Source of the DNA: a virus
DNA length: 35,718 nucleotides
Virus record (IMG/VR): IMGVR_UViG_3300037041_001150
Coordinates: 1 to 35,718 of that record
Reading direction: 5' to 3' (one strand)
Positions 6,183 through 12,946 of this stretch are shown here, one piece after another; position 1 is the first letter of the stretch, and the number at the start of each line of letters is the position of its first letter. Both the position numbers and the translations under genes were made by a program. The notes beneath the pieces are model-generated. The model saw nothing but the letters and a program-made list of their open reading frames with translations. It searched no databases and had not been told where the DNA came from.

Positions 6183-6349
6183 TGAAAGCTGAGGGGACTG
6201 CAGTGCTGGTAGTGTATATCGTAATATCGTTTATGGCAGCATCTTGTATGGTCATGGGCTGGTGTGCACATGCATGGTATTCCGAGGATAGACTTGTGCT
6301 CTGCAAAAGCTATGAAAAATATTATTACAACAAGAAACTGGAAAAGTGA
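6182..6349 (+). CDS. Small membrane protein, 55 aa
   Basis: This ORF of 55 residues starts in an ATGA overlap with the HTH gene and ends at TGA 6347-6349. It has one hydrophobic span (AVLVVYIVISFMAASCMVMGW, about residues 7-27) and a basic, tyrosine-rich C-terminal tail (SYEKYYYNKKLEK). It has three cysteines. It is the last gene of the rightward small-gene run, and a structured element lies just after it. No function can be assigned. Confidence 0.55.
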   Translation: MKAEGTAVLVVYIVISFMAASCMVMGWCAHAWYSEDRLVLCKSYEKYYYNKKLEK

Positions 6350-6359
6350 TATCATTGAT

Positions 6360-6419
6360 TGTCGGATAGGTCTTCGGGACTTGGCCGAAAACTGAAATGG
6401 TGGCTTTCAGCTTCCGACA
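6360..6419. other. Three-stem (cloverleaf-like) inverted-repeat element
   Basis: The outer stem TGTCGGA (6360-6366) pairs with TCCGACA (6413-6419), 7 bp. Inside it are TTCGG/CCGAA (6373-6377 with 6385-6389, 7-nt loop) and CTGAAA/TTTCAG (6392-6397 with 6405-6410, 7-nt loop). Together these make a closed three-way junction in 60 bases. It sits between converging genes and overlaps the last codons of the leftward one. There is no T-tract, so it is not a standard terminator. It may be a structured RNA end, a processing signal or a DNA hairpin site. Confidence 0.5.
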
Positions 6420-6898
6420 CAAATGAAATTCAAATCATTTGGAATCATGACATTATTCTCATATCCGGCATACCGAGCCACAAAATAAGCATCAATAAGG
6501 TCAGGGTCTTTAATGCCAGAATTGGGATTTAACCGCCTAAACGCTGCCATGGATCGCTTTTTAGCTTCCCCTGCTTTTCTTTCCATCCCTTTGTGCGCTA
6601 GCTTCTGCCAAGCTTGGGGAGTGACTAGCTGATAGGGATAATGTCTCAACATCAGAAGCACCATCCAATATATACCACCAAAACGGAAATTATTGCTAAC
6701 TCCCCATGGCTTCATCCCATGCACTTGCTCACAGTAAATATAGTCTGCTTTGTCAAAGTAAAATTCAGATTGAATCAAATTAGCATCTAAGATTTTATCC
6801 TCTCTAAAAGGAAGCTTCATATACCGGCAAGTCTTTTGCATCGTGTCAATCTCACAGATTACACCCTTTGAACCAGCGTCTATCCCTATCAATCTCAT
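6407..6898 (-). CDS. RuvC-like Holliday junction resolvase, 163 aa
   Basis: This RNase H-fold endonuclease would cut branched DNA. The acidic catalytic set is visible: D7 in IGIDAG, E57 in CEQVHG, and D133/D136 in DPDLIDAYFVARY. Between them is the usual PQAWQKL block of phage RuvC-type proteins (about residue 95). I chose ATG 6898, which overlaps the HNH gene stop as ATGA and has AGGAAGG upstream, over a GTG two codons earlier. The length is typical (about 160-170 aa). It is the last gene of the leftward operon. In phages such enzymes resolve replication and recombination intermediates before packaging, so it pairs logically with RecT elsewhere in the window. Confidence 0.85.
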   Translation of the reverse strand: MRLIGIDAGSKGVICEIDTMQKTCRYMKLPFREDKILDANLIQSEFYFDKADYIYCEQVHGMKPWGVSNNFRFGGIYWMVLLMLRHYPYQLVTPQAWQKLAHKGMERKAGEAKKRSMAAFRRLNPNSGIKDPDLIDAYFVARYAGYENNVMIPNDLNFICVGS

Positions 6899-7227
6899 CT
6901 GCACACCTTCCTAAAACTGCATTCAAGTGCCATGGCTTCGATTCTTTTCATCATGAAAGAATCGACGTCAAGGCGAACATTTCGGTTGTAAATATCAAAG
7001 TCTCTCAAATGGCCTAACACAAGATGACAGCTTCTGCATAGTGTCATTAGATTTTTAGGCTCTAGCTCTAACTCAGGGAAACGGTGAAAAGGCTTGATGT
7101 GATGCACTTCCAAATGATTATGGCTTGAACAAGCTTCACACCGTGGCTTTGTCTTTAAAAATTCTTTCCTGACTTTTTCCCACTTCGGACTTCTTCCCTC
7201 AAGTGCAAATTTGATTTTATTAAGCAT
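6895..7227 (-). CDS. HNH endonuclease, 110 aa
   Basis: The protein shows a canonical HNH nuclease with its zinc ribbon: C30-x2-C33, then the catalytic VHHIKP (H42/H43), N59, and C64-x2-C67-H68 followed by H73. I prefer ATG 7227 (SD GGAAAAG just upstream) over a GTG seven codons earlier. The size and domain match free-standing phage HNH proteins of the packaging type, which often sit next to terminase genes. Here the terminase lies about 6.5 kb away on the other strand, so a role as a homing-type or general nuclease is equally possible. It overlaps both neighbours. Confidence 0.9.
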   Translation of the reverse strand: MLNKIKFALEGRSPKWEKVRKEFLKTKPRCEACSSHNHLEVHHIKPFHRFPELELEPKNLMTLCRSCHLVLGHLRDFDIYNRNVRLDVDSFMMKRIEAMALECSFRKVCR

Positions 7228-7873
7228 GATCTTTTCCGATAACTGCACAAGTTGAATAAATTGGTAGCCTATCTTTCCATTTTACTTCCAAGTATTCAGC
7301 AGTTTCAAAGAATTCTTTCGGTACTTCATAACTCTGGCTTGAATTGTGGTGACAGAATGAAAGCACTGCAAAATTCTCAAATCCTTTATCCAGAGATTGC
7401 AAACAAAGATCAGTGCCAAAAAGATGCTGATTGGTGATTCTCTCATCAAACATGATATGCTCAAAAGTGCTCTTTTTCACCACCAGACATAGTTCATCAA
7501 GAGTTTGAACAGGAGCATGTAGGTTAAAAGCGTTTCCCCATACATTGCCACGGTCCAGGATGTTTCCTCTCATCATTCCCCGATCATCCCTACCAGCTGG
7601 ACCAATCACTCCCCAGTTAACCGATTCAAGCCTTGCAATGGCAATATCTAGGGATTCAAAAAAATAGCTTGGTAAAAAGACATCTTGATGAACAAATATT
7701 AGTATTTCATTTAATGATTTATCTATAGATTCATTATAAGCTTTACAAATATTTGTTATGTCATATGTAAATAATAAATCATGTTTTAAAATATCAGGTG
7801 ATGAACATAGATTGCTTTTAAAGACTTCTGTTTTATTAACAGCGCATATTATAGAGTATTTGTTTTTAATCAT
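7220..7873 (-). CDS. Probable glycosyltransferase (GT2/GT-A-like), 217 aa
   Basis: The start at ATG 7873 overlaps the methyltransferase stop as ATGA. The sequence has a Rossmann-like N-terminus (KYSIICAVNKTEVF) and a long helical stretch. A hydrophobic strand ending in FVHQDVFLP (about residues 60-68) follows, which occupies the place of the metal-binding DxD strand end of GT-A enzymes. WGVIGPAG and the C-terminal aromatic/His-rich region (FCHHNSS) resemble a family of bacterial glycosyltransferases that carry an HQD motif. Donor and acceptor cannot be told from sequence. It lies in an operon with two other glycosyltransferases. Confidence 0.65.
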   Translation of the reverse strand: MIKNKYSIICAVNKTEVFKSNLCSSPDILKHDLLFTYDITNICKAYNESIDKSLNEILIFVHQDVFLPSYFFESLDIAIARLESVNWGVIGPAGRDDRGMMRGNILDRGNVWGNAFNLHAPVQTLDELCLVVKKSTFEHIMFDERITNQHLFGTDLCLQSLDKGFENFAVLSFCHHNSSQSYEVPKEFFETAEYLEVKWKDRLPIYSTCAVIGKDHA

Positions 7874-8316
7874 TTTATAGCTCTCAACACAGCTTTCACC
7901 CAACAAATTTCATCTTCAGTCTTTTCTGTGGTGAAAAGCTGAATCACTTCGAATTTTGGCTTGATGCTGTAAAGTGCTCGGTAACGATCATCAGTGTAGT
8001 ACAGGAAAGAATTTTGATTCCAGAATGCATAATGGGTTGGATCTTGAAAGGCTCCCCTTCCATCGGTTGAAGGCGTAGTCGAGTAGAAAAACCCGTCAGG
8101 CTTTAGAAGCCGCCAAATCTCTGTCATGATATGAATTCGCTTATCATTTTGAACATGCTCTAGAAAGTCCGTAGCATTCACAGAATCGGCAATATTATCC
8201 TCAAGCGGAATCCTCAGATTGCAATCACACACAAGGTCAACACCATCTAAGGGCTGGCAATCGATCCCGAAAGATCCATGCAGTTTTCGCCTACCACAAC
8301 CTAAGTCAATTATCAT
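7870..8316 (-). CDS. Class I SAM-dependent methyltransferase, 148 aa
   Basis: The true start is probably ATG 8316 (GGAG 7 nt upstream, overlapping the preceding gene). From there the protein opens directly with motif I, MIIDLGCGRRK. A D-containing strand end (FGIDCQP, about residue 19), an ATDFLEHV block and a LLKPDGFFYSTTPS segment follow, all typical of class I methyltransferases of the Methyltransf_11 type. An in-frame start 34 codons upstream lacks support. The protein is short for the family, which suggests a minimal catalytic domain acting on a small molecule, a sugar or a glycan. In this operon, sugar O-methylation is the simplest guess. Confidence 0.8.
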   Translation of the reverse strand: MIIDLGCGRRKLHGSFGIDCQPLDGVDLVCDCNLRIPLEDNIADSVNATDFLEHVQNDKRIHIMTEIWRLLKPDGFFYSTTPSTDGRGAFQDPTHYAFWNQNSFLYYTDDRYRALYSIKPKFEVIQLFTTEKTEDEICWVKAVLRAIK

Positions 8317-8881
8317 TTTCAACTCCCATGCGAGTAAACTTAACAAGTCCAATTTTATCATCGCTCTTTTGACGGTAGTGACCTTTTGGTCCCTCAACCT
8401 GATAGCTTTTACTAACAAACGCCCATACTGTTTTTCCCGTCTTGTTCGCTATCGTTTGAGCTATGCAAACGGGAAATTTCTTGCCTTCCCTGCCACCGGC
8501 TTGGCAGCCATAGAGAATAATCTCAGCGTTATCTGCATAAGGCGCTTTGTAGTGGAAAGATGACCTAAAGTACCTTTGATTAATATCAAGTCCTGTTTTT
8601 GTGTGACTGAATAAAATCAGGCTCTCATCGCTTGAATGGCCGGAATAGATAATCTTGTCGATCTTATCGAATTTTGAGCAAGCGTCTTCCCACAAGTCCG
8701 AAACGGGTGTTGCCGATTCTATCTTTAGATAGTCCCTTGCGTCTATAATCACCACGGTTTCATAGGGATGTTCATGCTTATAGGTAAGCATGTTATCCAA
8801 AAAAGCGTCAGAATACTTAATGACGTTTCCTGCAGCGTCCCTAATTGTCTCTATACCGCAGATAGCTACCACGTTTGTCAT
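8306..8881 (-). CDS. Caspase-clan-like (His/Cys dyad) protein, 191 aa
   Basis: The fold pattern is alpha/beta with two diagnostic strand ends. KIIYSGHSSDESL puts a histidine at residue 82, and AEIILYGCQAGG puts a cysteine at residue 126. This His-Gly-type loop followed by a strand ending in (L/Y)GC is the catalytic arrangement of the caspase/gingipain/C80/DUF4347-type clan, where a His-Cys dyad forms the active site. The following helix (VCIAQTIANKTGKTVWAF) also matches that clan. I infer a cysteine-protease-like or self-processing domain; activity and target are unknown. It lies between two glycosyltransferase genes, overlapping both neighbours. Similar domains occur in bacterial surface proteins and effector systems. 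There is no signal peptide. Confidence 0.6.
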   Translation of the reverse strand: MTNVVAICGIETIRDAAGNVIKYSDAFLDNMLTYKHEHPYETVVIIDARDYLKIESATPVSDLWEDACSKFDKIDKIIYSGHSSDESLILFSHTKTGLDINQRYFRSSFHYKAPYADNAEIILYGCQAGGREGKKFPVCIAQTIANKTGKTVWAFVSKSYQVEGPKGHYRQKSDDKIGLVKFTRMGVENDN

Positions 8882-9543
8882 TTTATTTTACCTTTCAAAT
8901 ATTCAATTTGATCACTGTGCGTAATGTATTCATTATAGTCAATGGTCTGGCTTGTCAGATGATCCACCCTACTGTTAGCACAAAGGGCATGTTTTATCTC
9001 ATGTTCTTGCAGTGCGTCGGCATAGATGTTGTCCGAATACCAGAGGGAGCATCTTTCGCTGAGCGGCATGATCTTCTCAAGTGCTGATCTTTTAGCAACA
9101 AGGCACCATCCACCAATCTCATAGCAAATTCGATATCCTGGCAGAAGTCCTACCCAATTATTCGGGAAAGCCTTCTCATGCCAATGGTTGTGGCTATTCC
9201 AAGGCGTGAAAGATTCAAACTGAGGAAAGCATTTAGCCGAAGCCATTAACGCAGTAAACCAGTACCGAATATAATTCAAATCATTATTTGCAAAAACTAC
9301 CCAATCACTCGAAGATGCTGCATAACCAAGGTTAAGTGCTCGGTTGTAACTAAACTTTTCCTGGTCGAACATGATAGTCATGTCCTGGCCGATGTTAGTG
9401 ATAAATGGCATTGATTCAACAAGTATGACATTAAAGCTATATTCGCTCTCAGATTCTTTCAAGCTTCCAATCGATTTTTTAATCATCGAAGCCAAATTAT
9501 AAGTCGTTTTGCTCGGAATGATAACGTCAACTAATACTGTCAT
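8878..9543 (-). CDS. Family 2-type glycosyltransferase, 221 aa
   Basis: This GT-A fold enzyme would transfer a sugar from a nucleotide-sugar donor. The N-terminal DVIIPSK strand, the YNRALNLGYAAS helix and the strand WVVFANNDL (N86-N87-D88) are the hallmarks of GT2: donor-binding start, A-x-N-x-G helix and the metal-binding NND/DxD site. A C-terminal block (GGWCLVAKRSALEKI, then W-Y-SDN) fits the acceptor loop. AAGGCGAG precedes the ATG at 9543. It overlaps the TPR-glycosyltransferase gene by 17 bases. The acceptor is unknown; candidates are virion proteins, host surface glycans or modified DNA. Confidence 0.8.
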   Translation of the reverse strand: MTVLVDVIIPSKTTYNLASMIKKSIGSLKESESEYSFNVILVESMPFITNIGQDMTIMFDQEKFSYNRALNLGYAASSSDWVVFANNDLNYIRYWFTALMASAKCFPQFESFTPWNSHNHWHEKAFPNNWVGLLPGYRICYEIGGWCLVAKRSALEKIMPLSERCSLWYSDNIYADALQEHEIKHALCANSRVDHLTSQTIDYNEYITHSDQIEYLKGKIK

Positions 9544-10567
9544 ATTCGCTCGCCTTAAAATGTTTATCTACTGCCTGTTTGATTTGCCTAATGTGCAGAA
9601 GCATATTGCATGGAGTTACCGAGTATTTATCTTGCTCACTAAAAAGGCGCTGAACATATTTGTTCTTCATAGCCTCTAGGCAGCATCTTTCAGCCTCATC
9701 GTATCTCTTTTGTGTCGTATAGATATAGGCTAGCTCGCACCATGATTCGGACCATGTGGGGTCTTTCGAGAGTAACTCTTTGGATAACCTGATAGCCTCA
9801 TCGGTTTTACCTAATGCCTGTAACCATCTTGCCGCTCTAAAATAGCAGTGAGCTAGTTCAGCAAACCAACATGTTTCCCCTGCATTAACCCTTCTGATAT
9901 ACTCACAGTACCATTTGATAGCCTCATCATAATTCTTGATATCAACATTTTCATTTGCATAGTAAAACAGAGACCGAAGTGGTGGATAGATTTCTTCCTT
10001 CAAAATCCTTAGATTTCGCTGTGTCCCGTTTTCCTGATTGGCATGGCTCACATAATGGTGCTGAACGGTGATAGGGATATGATGAACACGTTTCTCCCAA
10101 TTGACAGCCAAGCATTCGTGGACCCTTCCAACATACCTAGCTCTCATGCTCTTTCGCCAAATCTTATAGCTATTAAACGTGAGACCACTATCCATCCGGT
10201 AGTTGATAGAAAAGAAATCACCTTCGTTTTCTTCAATCACCTTTTTGATATCGGTGGTGATCAGGATATCATCAGCGTCAGCCGACATGATAAAATCAAC
10301 ATCCATTTCTTCTAACAGTTTGATGTACTGATTGCGAGCGAGTGAGAAGTCCCTCATTCTTCCCTCATCGTCATTACATTCAAGAAACGTGACAACCTGA
10401 TAATCAATGCCAGTATGACGCAAAGCTTTCATTGCTGCATTGATTGTTCCATCGCTTGAACCTGTGTCTACAATCACAATTGCATCCACTGCAGGGATAA
10501 AGCTTTCCAGACAAGCTGGTAAATCCTTTTCCTCATTTTTAACGATTAATCCAAGTCCTATTTTCAT
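9527..10567 (-). CDS. GT2 glycosyltransferase fused to TPR-like repeats, 346 aa
   Basis: The N-terminal half is a classic GT2 domain. LIVKNEEKDLP starts it, VDTGSSDGT (residues 33-41) contacts the donor, and MSADADD (97-100) supplies the DxD metal ligands. The C-terminal half (about residues 205-315) consists of helical repeats resembling TPRs, such as YDEAIKWYCEYIRRV, KTDEAIRLSKELLSKDP and RYDEAERCCLEA. This GT2-TPR arrangement occurs in peptide S- and O-glycosyltransferases of the SunS type and in other bacterial protein glycosyltransferases, where TPRs bind the polypeptide acceptor. A protein acceptor is therefore likely, though this is inference. It overlaps the Fis-like gene by 4 bases. 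Confidence 0.85.
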   Translation of the reverse strand: MKIGLGLIVKNEEKDLPACLESFIPAVDAIVIVDTGSSDGTINAAMKALRHTGIDYQVVTFLECNDDEGRMRDFSLARNQYIKLLEEMDVDFIMSADADDILITTDIKKVIEENEGDFFSINYRMDSGLTFNSYKIWRKSMRARYVGRVHECLAVNWEKRVHHIPITVQHHYVSHANQENGTQRNLRILKEEIYPPLRSLFYYANENVDIKNYDEAIKWYCEYIRRVNAGETCWFAELAHCYFRAARWLQALGKTDEAIRLSKELLSKDPTWSESWCELAYIYTTQKRYDEAERCCLEAMKNKYVQRLFSEQDKYSVTPCNMLLHIRQIKQAVDKHFKASEYDSIS

Positions 10568-10833
10568 TCTGTAAATACCCTTTTGTTTTTGTTGGGACCA
10601 CGTTTTTTTCTAGCAGATATCTCATACCGTTTTACTGAAATCCCTTGCTTTTCTAAGTATTTTATATACCTGCATACTGTCCTATAGCTTAAGCCGAGTA
10701 TCTCACTCGCCTGTGTCCGATTGCCGTTTGTTCTGTTCAAGATTTCTCTTGTCCATAACATCTCAACATGAAGCTTGGTTAGTTCAGTAGGAAGGCTTTC
10801 AAAAGTTTTGAGAATTTGTTCTACATCGATCAT
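10564..10833 (-). CDS. Fis-like HTH regulator, 89 aa
   Basis: About 40 residues in the middle form a Fis-type (HTH_8) DNA-binding domain. MLWTREILNRTNGNRTQASEIL is followed by GLSYRTVCRYIKYLEK, with the characteristic NGN-x-TQAS-x-LG-(I/L)-x-R-x-T motif. This domain is usual at the C-terminus of NtrC-like regulators and in stand-alone phage proteins. The tail is very basic (ARKKRGPNKNKR), which could add DNA affinity. It is the first gene of the leftward operon, directly after a divergent promoter region, so it probably controls that operon, the rightward modification/packaging operon, or both. No ATPase or receiver domain is present. Confidence 0.85.
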   Translation of the reverse strand: MIDVEQILKTFESLPTELTKLHVEMLWTREILNRTNGNRTQASEILGLSYRTVCRYIKYLEKQGISVKRYEISARKKRGPNKNKRVFTE

Positions 10834-10857
10834 GATTTTCTCTCTAAAATTTTATAT

Positions 10858-10887
10858 AGGATAAATATAACTAGAACTAATTGTCAA
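10858..10887 (-). promoter_or_regulatory. Leftward promoter of the glycosyltransferase operon
   Basis: On the minus strand a perfect TTGACA (10887 to 10882) is followed after 18 nt by TATCCT (10863 to 10858), four of six matches to a -10. It lies about 25 bases upstream of the Fis-like gene. Its -35 shares the same bases as the -35 of the rightward promoter, so occupancy of one is likely to interfere with the other. Confidence 0.5.
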
Positions 10888-10907
10888 TTTAAAATATATG
10901 TTATAAT
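10881..10907 (+). promoter_or_regulatory. Rightward promoter with extended -10
   Basis: A perfect TATAAT (10902-10907) is preceded by TGT (extended -10, TGnTATAAT). TTGTCA (10881-10886) sits 15 nt upstream. Extended -10 promoters tolerate a short or poor -35 spacing. It is followed by AGAGGTG and the ATG at 10930, and should drive the modification genes and terminase. Confidence 0.6.
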
Positions 10908-10914
10908 ATTAAAT

Positions 10915-11318
10915 AAGAGGTGAACACATATGTTTGAAGATTTAAAAATGACGCTGGAATACTGGCCGATAGAAAAACTAATACCATATGCCAGAAACCC
11001 AAGGAAGAATGATCATGCTGTGGAAAAAGCAGCATCTTGGATCAGGGAATTTGGCTTTAGAGTGCCTATCCTTGCAAAGAGCGATGGAACTATTGTCGAT
11101 GGGCACTTGCGTTTAAAGGCAGCAAAGAAGCTTGGCATAACCCAAATACCTGTTAGCCTTGCCGATGATATGACCGAAGTCCAAATCAAAGCTTTTAGGC
11201 TATCAGTCAACAAGATGAGCGAGCTAGCAGATTGGGACGATGATTTATTAAAGCTTGAATTAGAGGAACTGGACAATCTGCAGTACGATATCGATAGCCT
11301 TGGTTTTGATGATATTAA
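10915..11318 (+). repeat. 404-bp direct repeat, copy 1 (ParB domain and RBS)
   Basis: This covers the ribosome binding site and first ~130 codons of the ParB-domain gene. It matches 12543-12946 at an offset of exactly 1628 bases. I count about 26 mismatches, roughly 94% identity, and the first 84 coding bases plus the RBS are identical. Homology ends abruptly at both ends. Confidence 0.95.
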
Positions 11319-11697
11319 ATTCGACAAAGATATTGAAGATGAATTAGAAAACAATAATTACACCAAGAAAATAAAATCACCTATTTATGAACCAAAAGGC
11401 GATAAACCTGAAGTAAAAGAGCTATTTGACAATCAAAAAACAAATGAATTGATAGAAGAAATAGACAAACAAGATTTACCCGAAGAAATAAAAATATTTC
11501 TTAAGAAAGCAGCCGAAAGGCATACGGTATTTTCATATGAAAAAATAGCGGAATATTATTGTCATGCTAATAAAAACATTCAAGATTTGATGGAGAAGTC
11601 TGCGCTCATAATAATTGACTTTAATAAAGCAATTGAAAATGGCTTTGTAAAACTTGCTGATGAACTAGCGGAGGCTTATTCGAATGATAAGCAATGA
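10930..11697 (+). CDS. ParB-domain protein with conserved phage C-terminal domain, 255 aa
   Basis: Residues 1-125 form a ParB/sulfiredoxin-like domain: IEKLIPYARNPRKND, then GTIVDGHLRLKAAKKLG with the GHxR box, as found at the front of phage DNA methyltransferases. In place of a methylase, residues about 145-250 carry a different, helical domain. It begins KKIKSPIYEPKGDKPEV and contains ERHTVFSYEKIAEYYCHAN and LMEKSALIIIDFNKAIENGFVKL. I recall this domain from phage proteins beside TET-associated glycosyltransferase genes, with no known activity. The gene ends by overlapping the glycosyltransferase start by 14 bases. The N-terminal part is an almost exact copy of the ParB domain of the gene at 12558. 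A role in choosing DNA sites for modification is inference. Confidence 0.8.
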   Translation: MFEDLKMTLEYWPIEKLIPYARNPRKNDHAVEKAASWIREFGFRVPILAKSDGTIVDGHLRLKAAKKLGITQIPVSLADDMTEVQIKAFRLSVNKMSELADWDDDLLKLELEELDNLQYDIDSLGFDDIKFDKDIEDELENNNYTKKIKSPIYEPKGDKPEVKELFDNQKTNELIEEIDKQDLPEEIKIFLKKAAERHTVFSYEKIAEYYCHANKNIQDLMEKSALIIIDFNKAIENGFVKLADELAEAYSNDKQ

Positions 11698-12565
11698 TTT
11701 CATCGCATTCATCTTGACAAACGGACGGCCTAACAATGTTGTGACATATGACACATTAAGAAAATGTGGCTATACAGGTCCCATCAGATTGATTGTTGAT
11801 GATCTAGACAAAACAAAAGAAAAATATATCGAAAAATATGGTGAAGATGTCATCATTTTTGATAAGAATGCAATAGCAAAAACATTCGACCAAGCTGATA
11901 ATTTTAACGATATGCGAGCAATAATCTATGCAAGAAATGCATGTTTTGAGATAGCTAAAAATATTGGATATGAATATTTTATAGAACTCGACGACGATTA
12001 TACAAGCTTTGATTGGCGTTTTGATAACGAATTTAATTATATTCACACAACTATAAAATCAAATCTTGATGCTGTTTTTCGAAGCATTTTGAATTTTTAT
12101 AAGTCAACAAATATTCACTCTATAGCCATAGCTCAAGGTGGCGACTATATCGGCGGTCCAGGATCTGGCATATGCTTTGGTAAAGGTCTAGTAGGTCTTA
12201 AAAGGAAATGCATGAATTCTTTTCTCTGCAGTACCAAGAGACCTTTTCAATTTTTAGGAAGAATAAATGAGGATGTAAACACATACACAAAACAAGCTTC
12301 AATAGGTCTATTGATGTTTACAACAAATCAAGCATGTTTAAATCAAAAAATAACGCAAACAAACTCAGGTGGCATGACTGAACTATATCTTGATTCAGGA
12401 ACATATGTGAAAAGTTTTTATTCGGTAATGTTTCAACCATCTTCTGTAAAGATAAAATTGATGGGATTTACAAGTAAAAGATTGCACCACAATGTTGATT
12501 GGCCAAATACAATACCTGTTATTTTAAATCAAAAATATAAAAAAGAGGTGAACACATATGTTTGA
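11684..12565 (+). CDS. TET-associated glycosyltransferase (TAGT)-like protein, 293 aa
   Basis: This appears to be a GT-A-type glycosyltransferase of the TAGT group, known from phages that hyper-modify DNA bases. Visible features are FILTNGRPNNVVTYDTLRK and GYTGPIRLIVDD at the N-terminus (the donor-binding start), a FNDMRAIIYARNACFEIAK helix, and the metal-binding ELDDDY (D103-D105). A GRINEDVN segment near 192-199 follows, in the position of the catalytic base loop. In known neighbourhoods these enzymes sit with TET/JBP oxygenases and glycosylate oxidised methyl groups. No such oxygenase is seen in this window. GGAGG precedes the ATG. Its last codons read into the second repeat copy, so the C-terminal tail (KKEVNTYV) is created by the duplication junction. 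Confidence 0.75.
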   Translation: MISNDFIAFILTNGRPNNVVTYDTLRKCGYTGPIRLIVDDLDKTKEKYIEKYGEDVIIFDKNAIAKTFDQADNFNDMRAIIYARNACFEIAKNIGYEYFIELDDDYTSFDWRFDNEFNYIHTTIKSNLDAVFRSILNFYKSTNIHSIAIAQGGDYIGGPGSGICFGKGLVGLKRKCMNSFLCSTKRPFQFLGRINEDVNTYTKQASIGLLMFTTNQACLNQKITQTNSGGMTELYLDSGTYVKSFYSVMFQPSSVKIKLMGFTSKRLHHNVDWPNTIPVILNQKYKKEVNTYV

Positions 12566-12946
12566 AGATTTAAAAATGACGCTGGAATACTGGCCGATAG
12601 AAAAACTAATACCATATGCCAGAAACCCAAGGAAGAATGATCAGGGTGTAGACAAAGCCGCATCTTGGATCAAAGAATTTGGCTTCCGTGTGCCTATTCT
12701 TGCAAAGAGCGATGGAACTATTGTCGATGGACATTTGCGTTTAAAAGCAGCAAAGAAGCTTGGCATAACCCAAATCCCGGTTAGCCTTGCCGATGATATG
12801 ACCGAAGTGCAAATCAAAGCCTTTAGGCTATCAGTCAACAAGATGAGCGAGCTAGCAGATTGGGACGATGACCTATTGAAGCTTGAATTAGAGGAACTGG
12901 ACAATCTGCAGTATGACATTGATAGCCTTGGATTTGATGATATCAA
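12543..12946 (+). repeat. 404-bp direct repeat, copy 2 (ParB domain and RBS)
   Basis: This is the second copy of the 10915-11318 repeat. It includes the same AAGAGGTGAACACAT leader and ATG, and continues through the ParB domain of the methyltransferase gene. The repeats face the same way and flank the glycosyltransferase gene plus the variant C-terminal domain of the first ParB protein. Confidence 0.95.

Noticed and set aside
6360-6419. Hammerhead-type self-cleaving ribozyme
   Set aside because: The three-stem shape is suggestive, but the conserved hammerhead core (CUGAUGA and GAAA in the right junctions) is missing on both strands.
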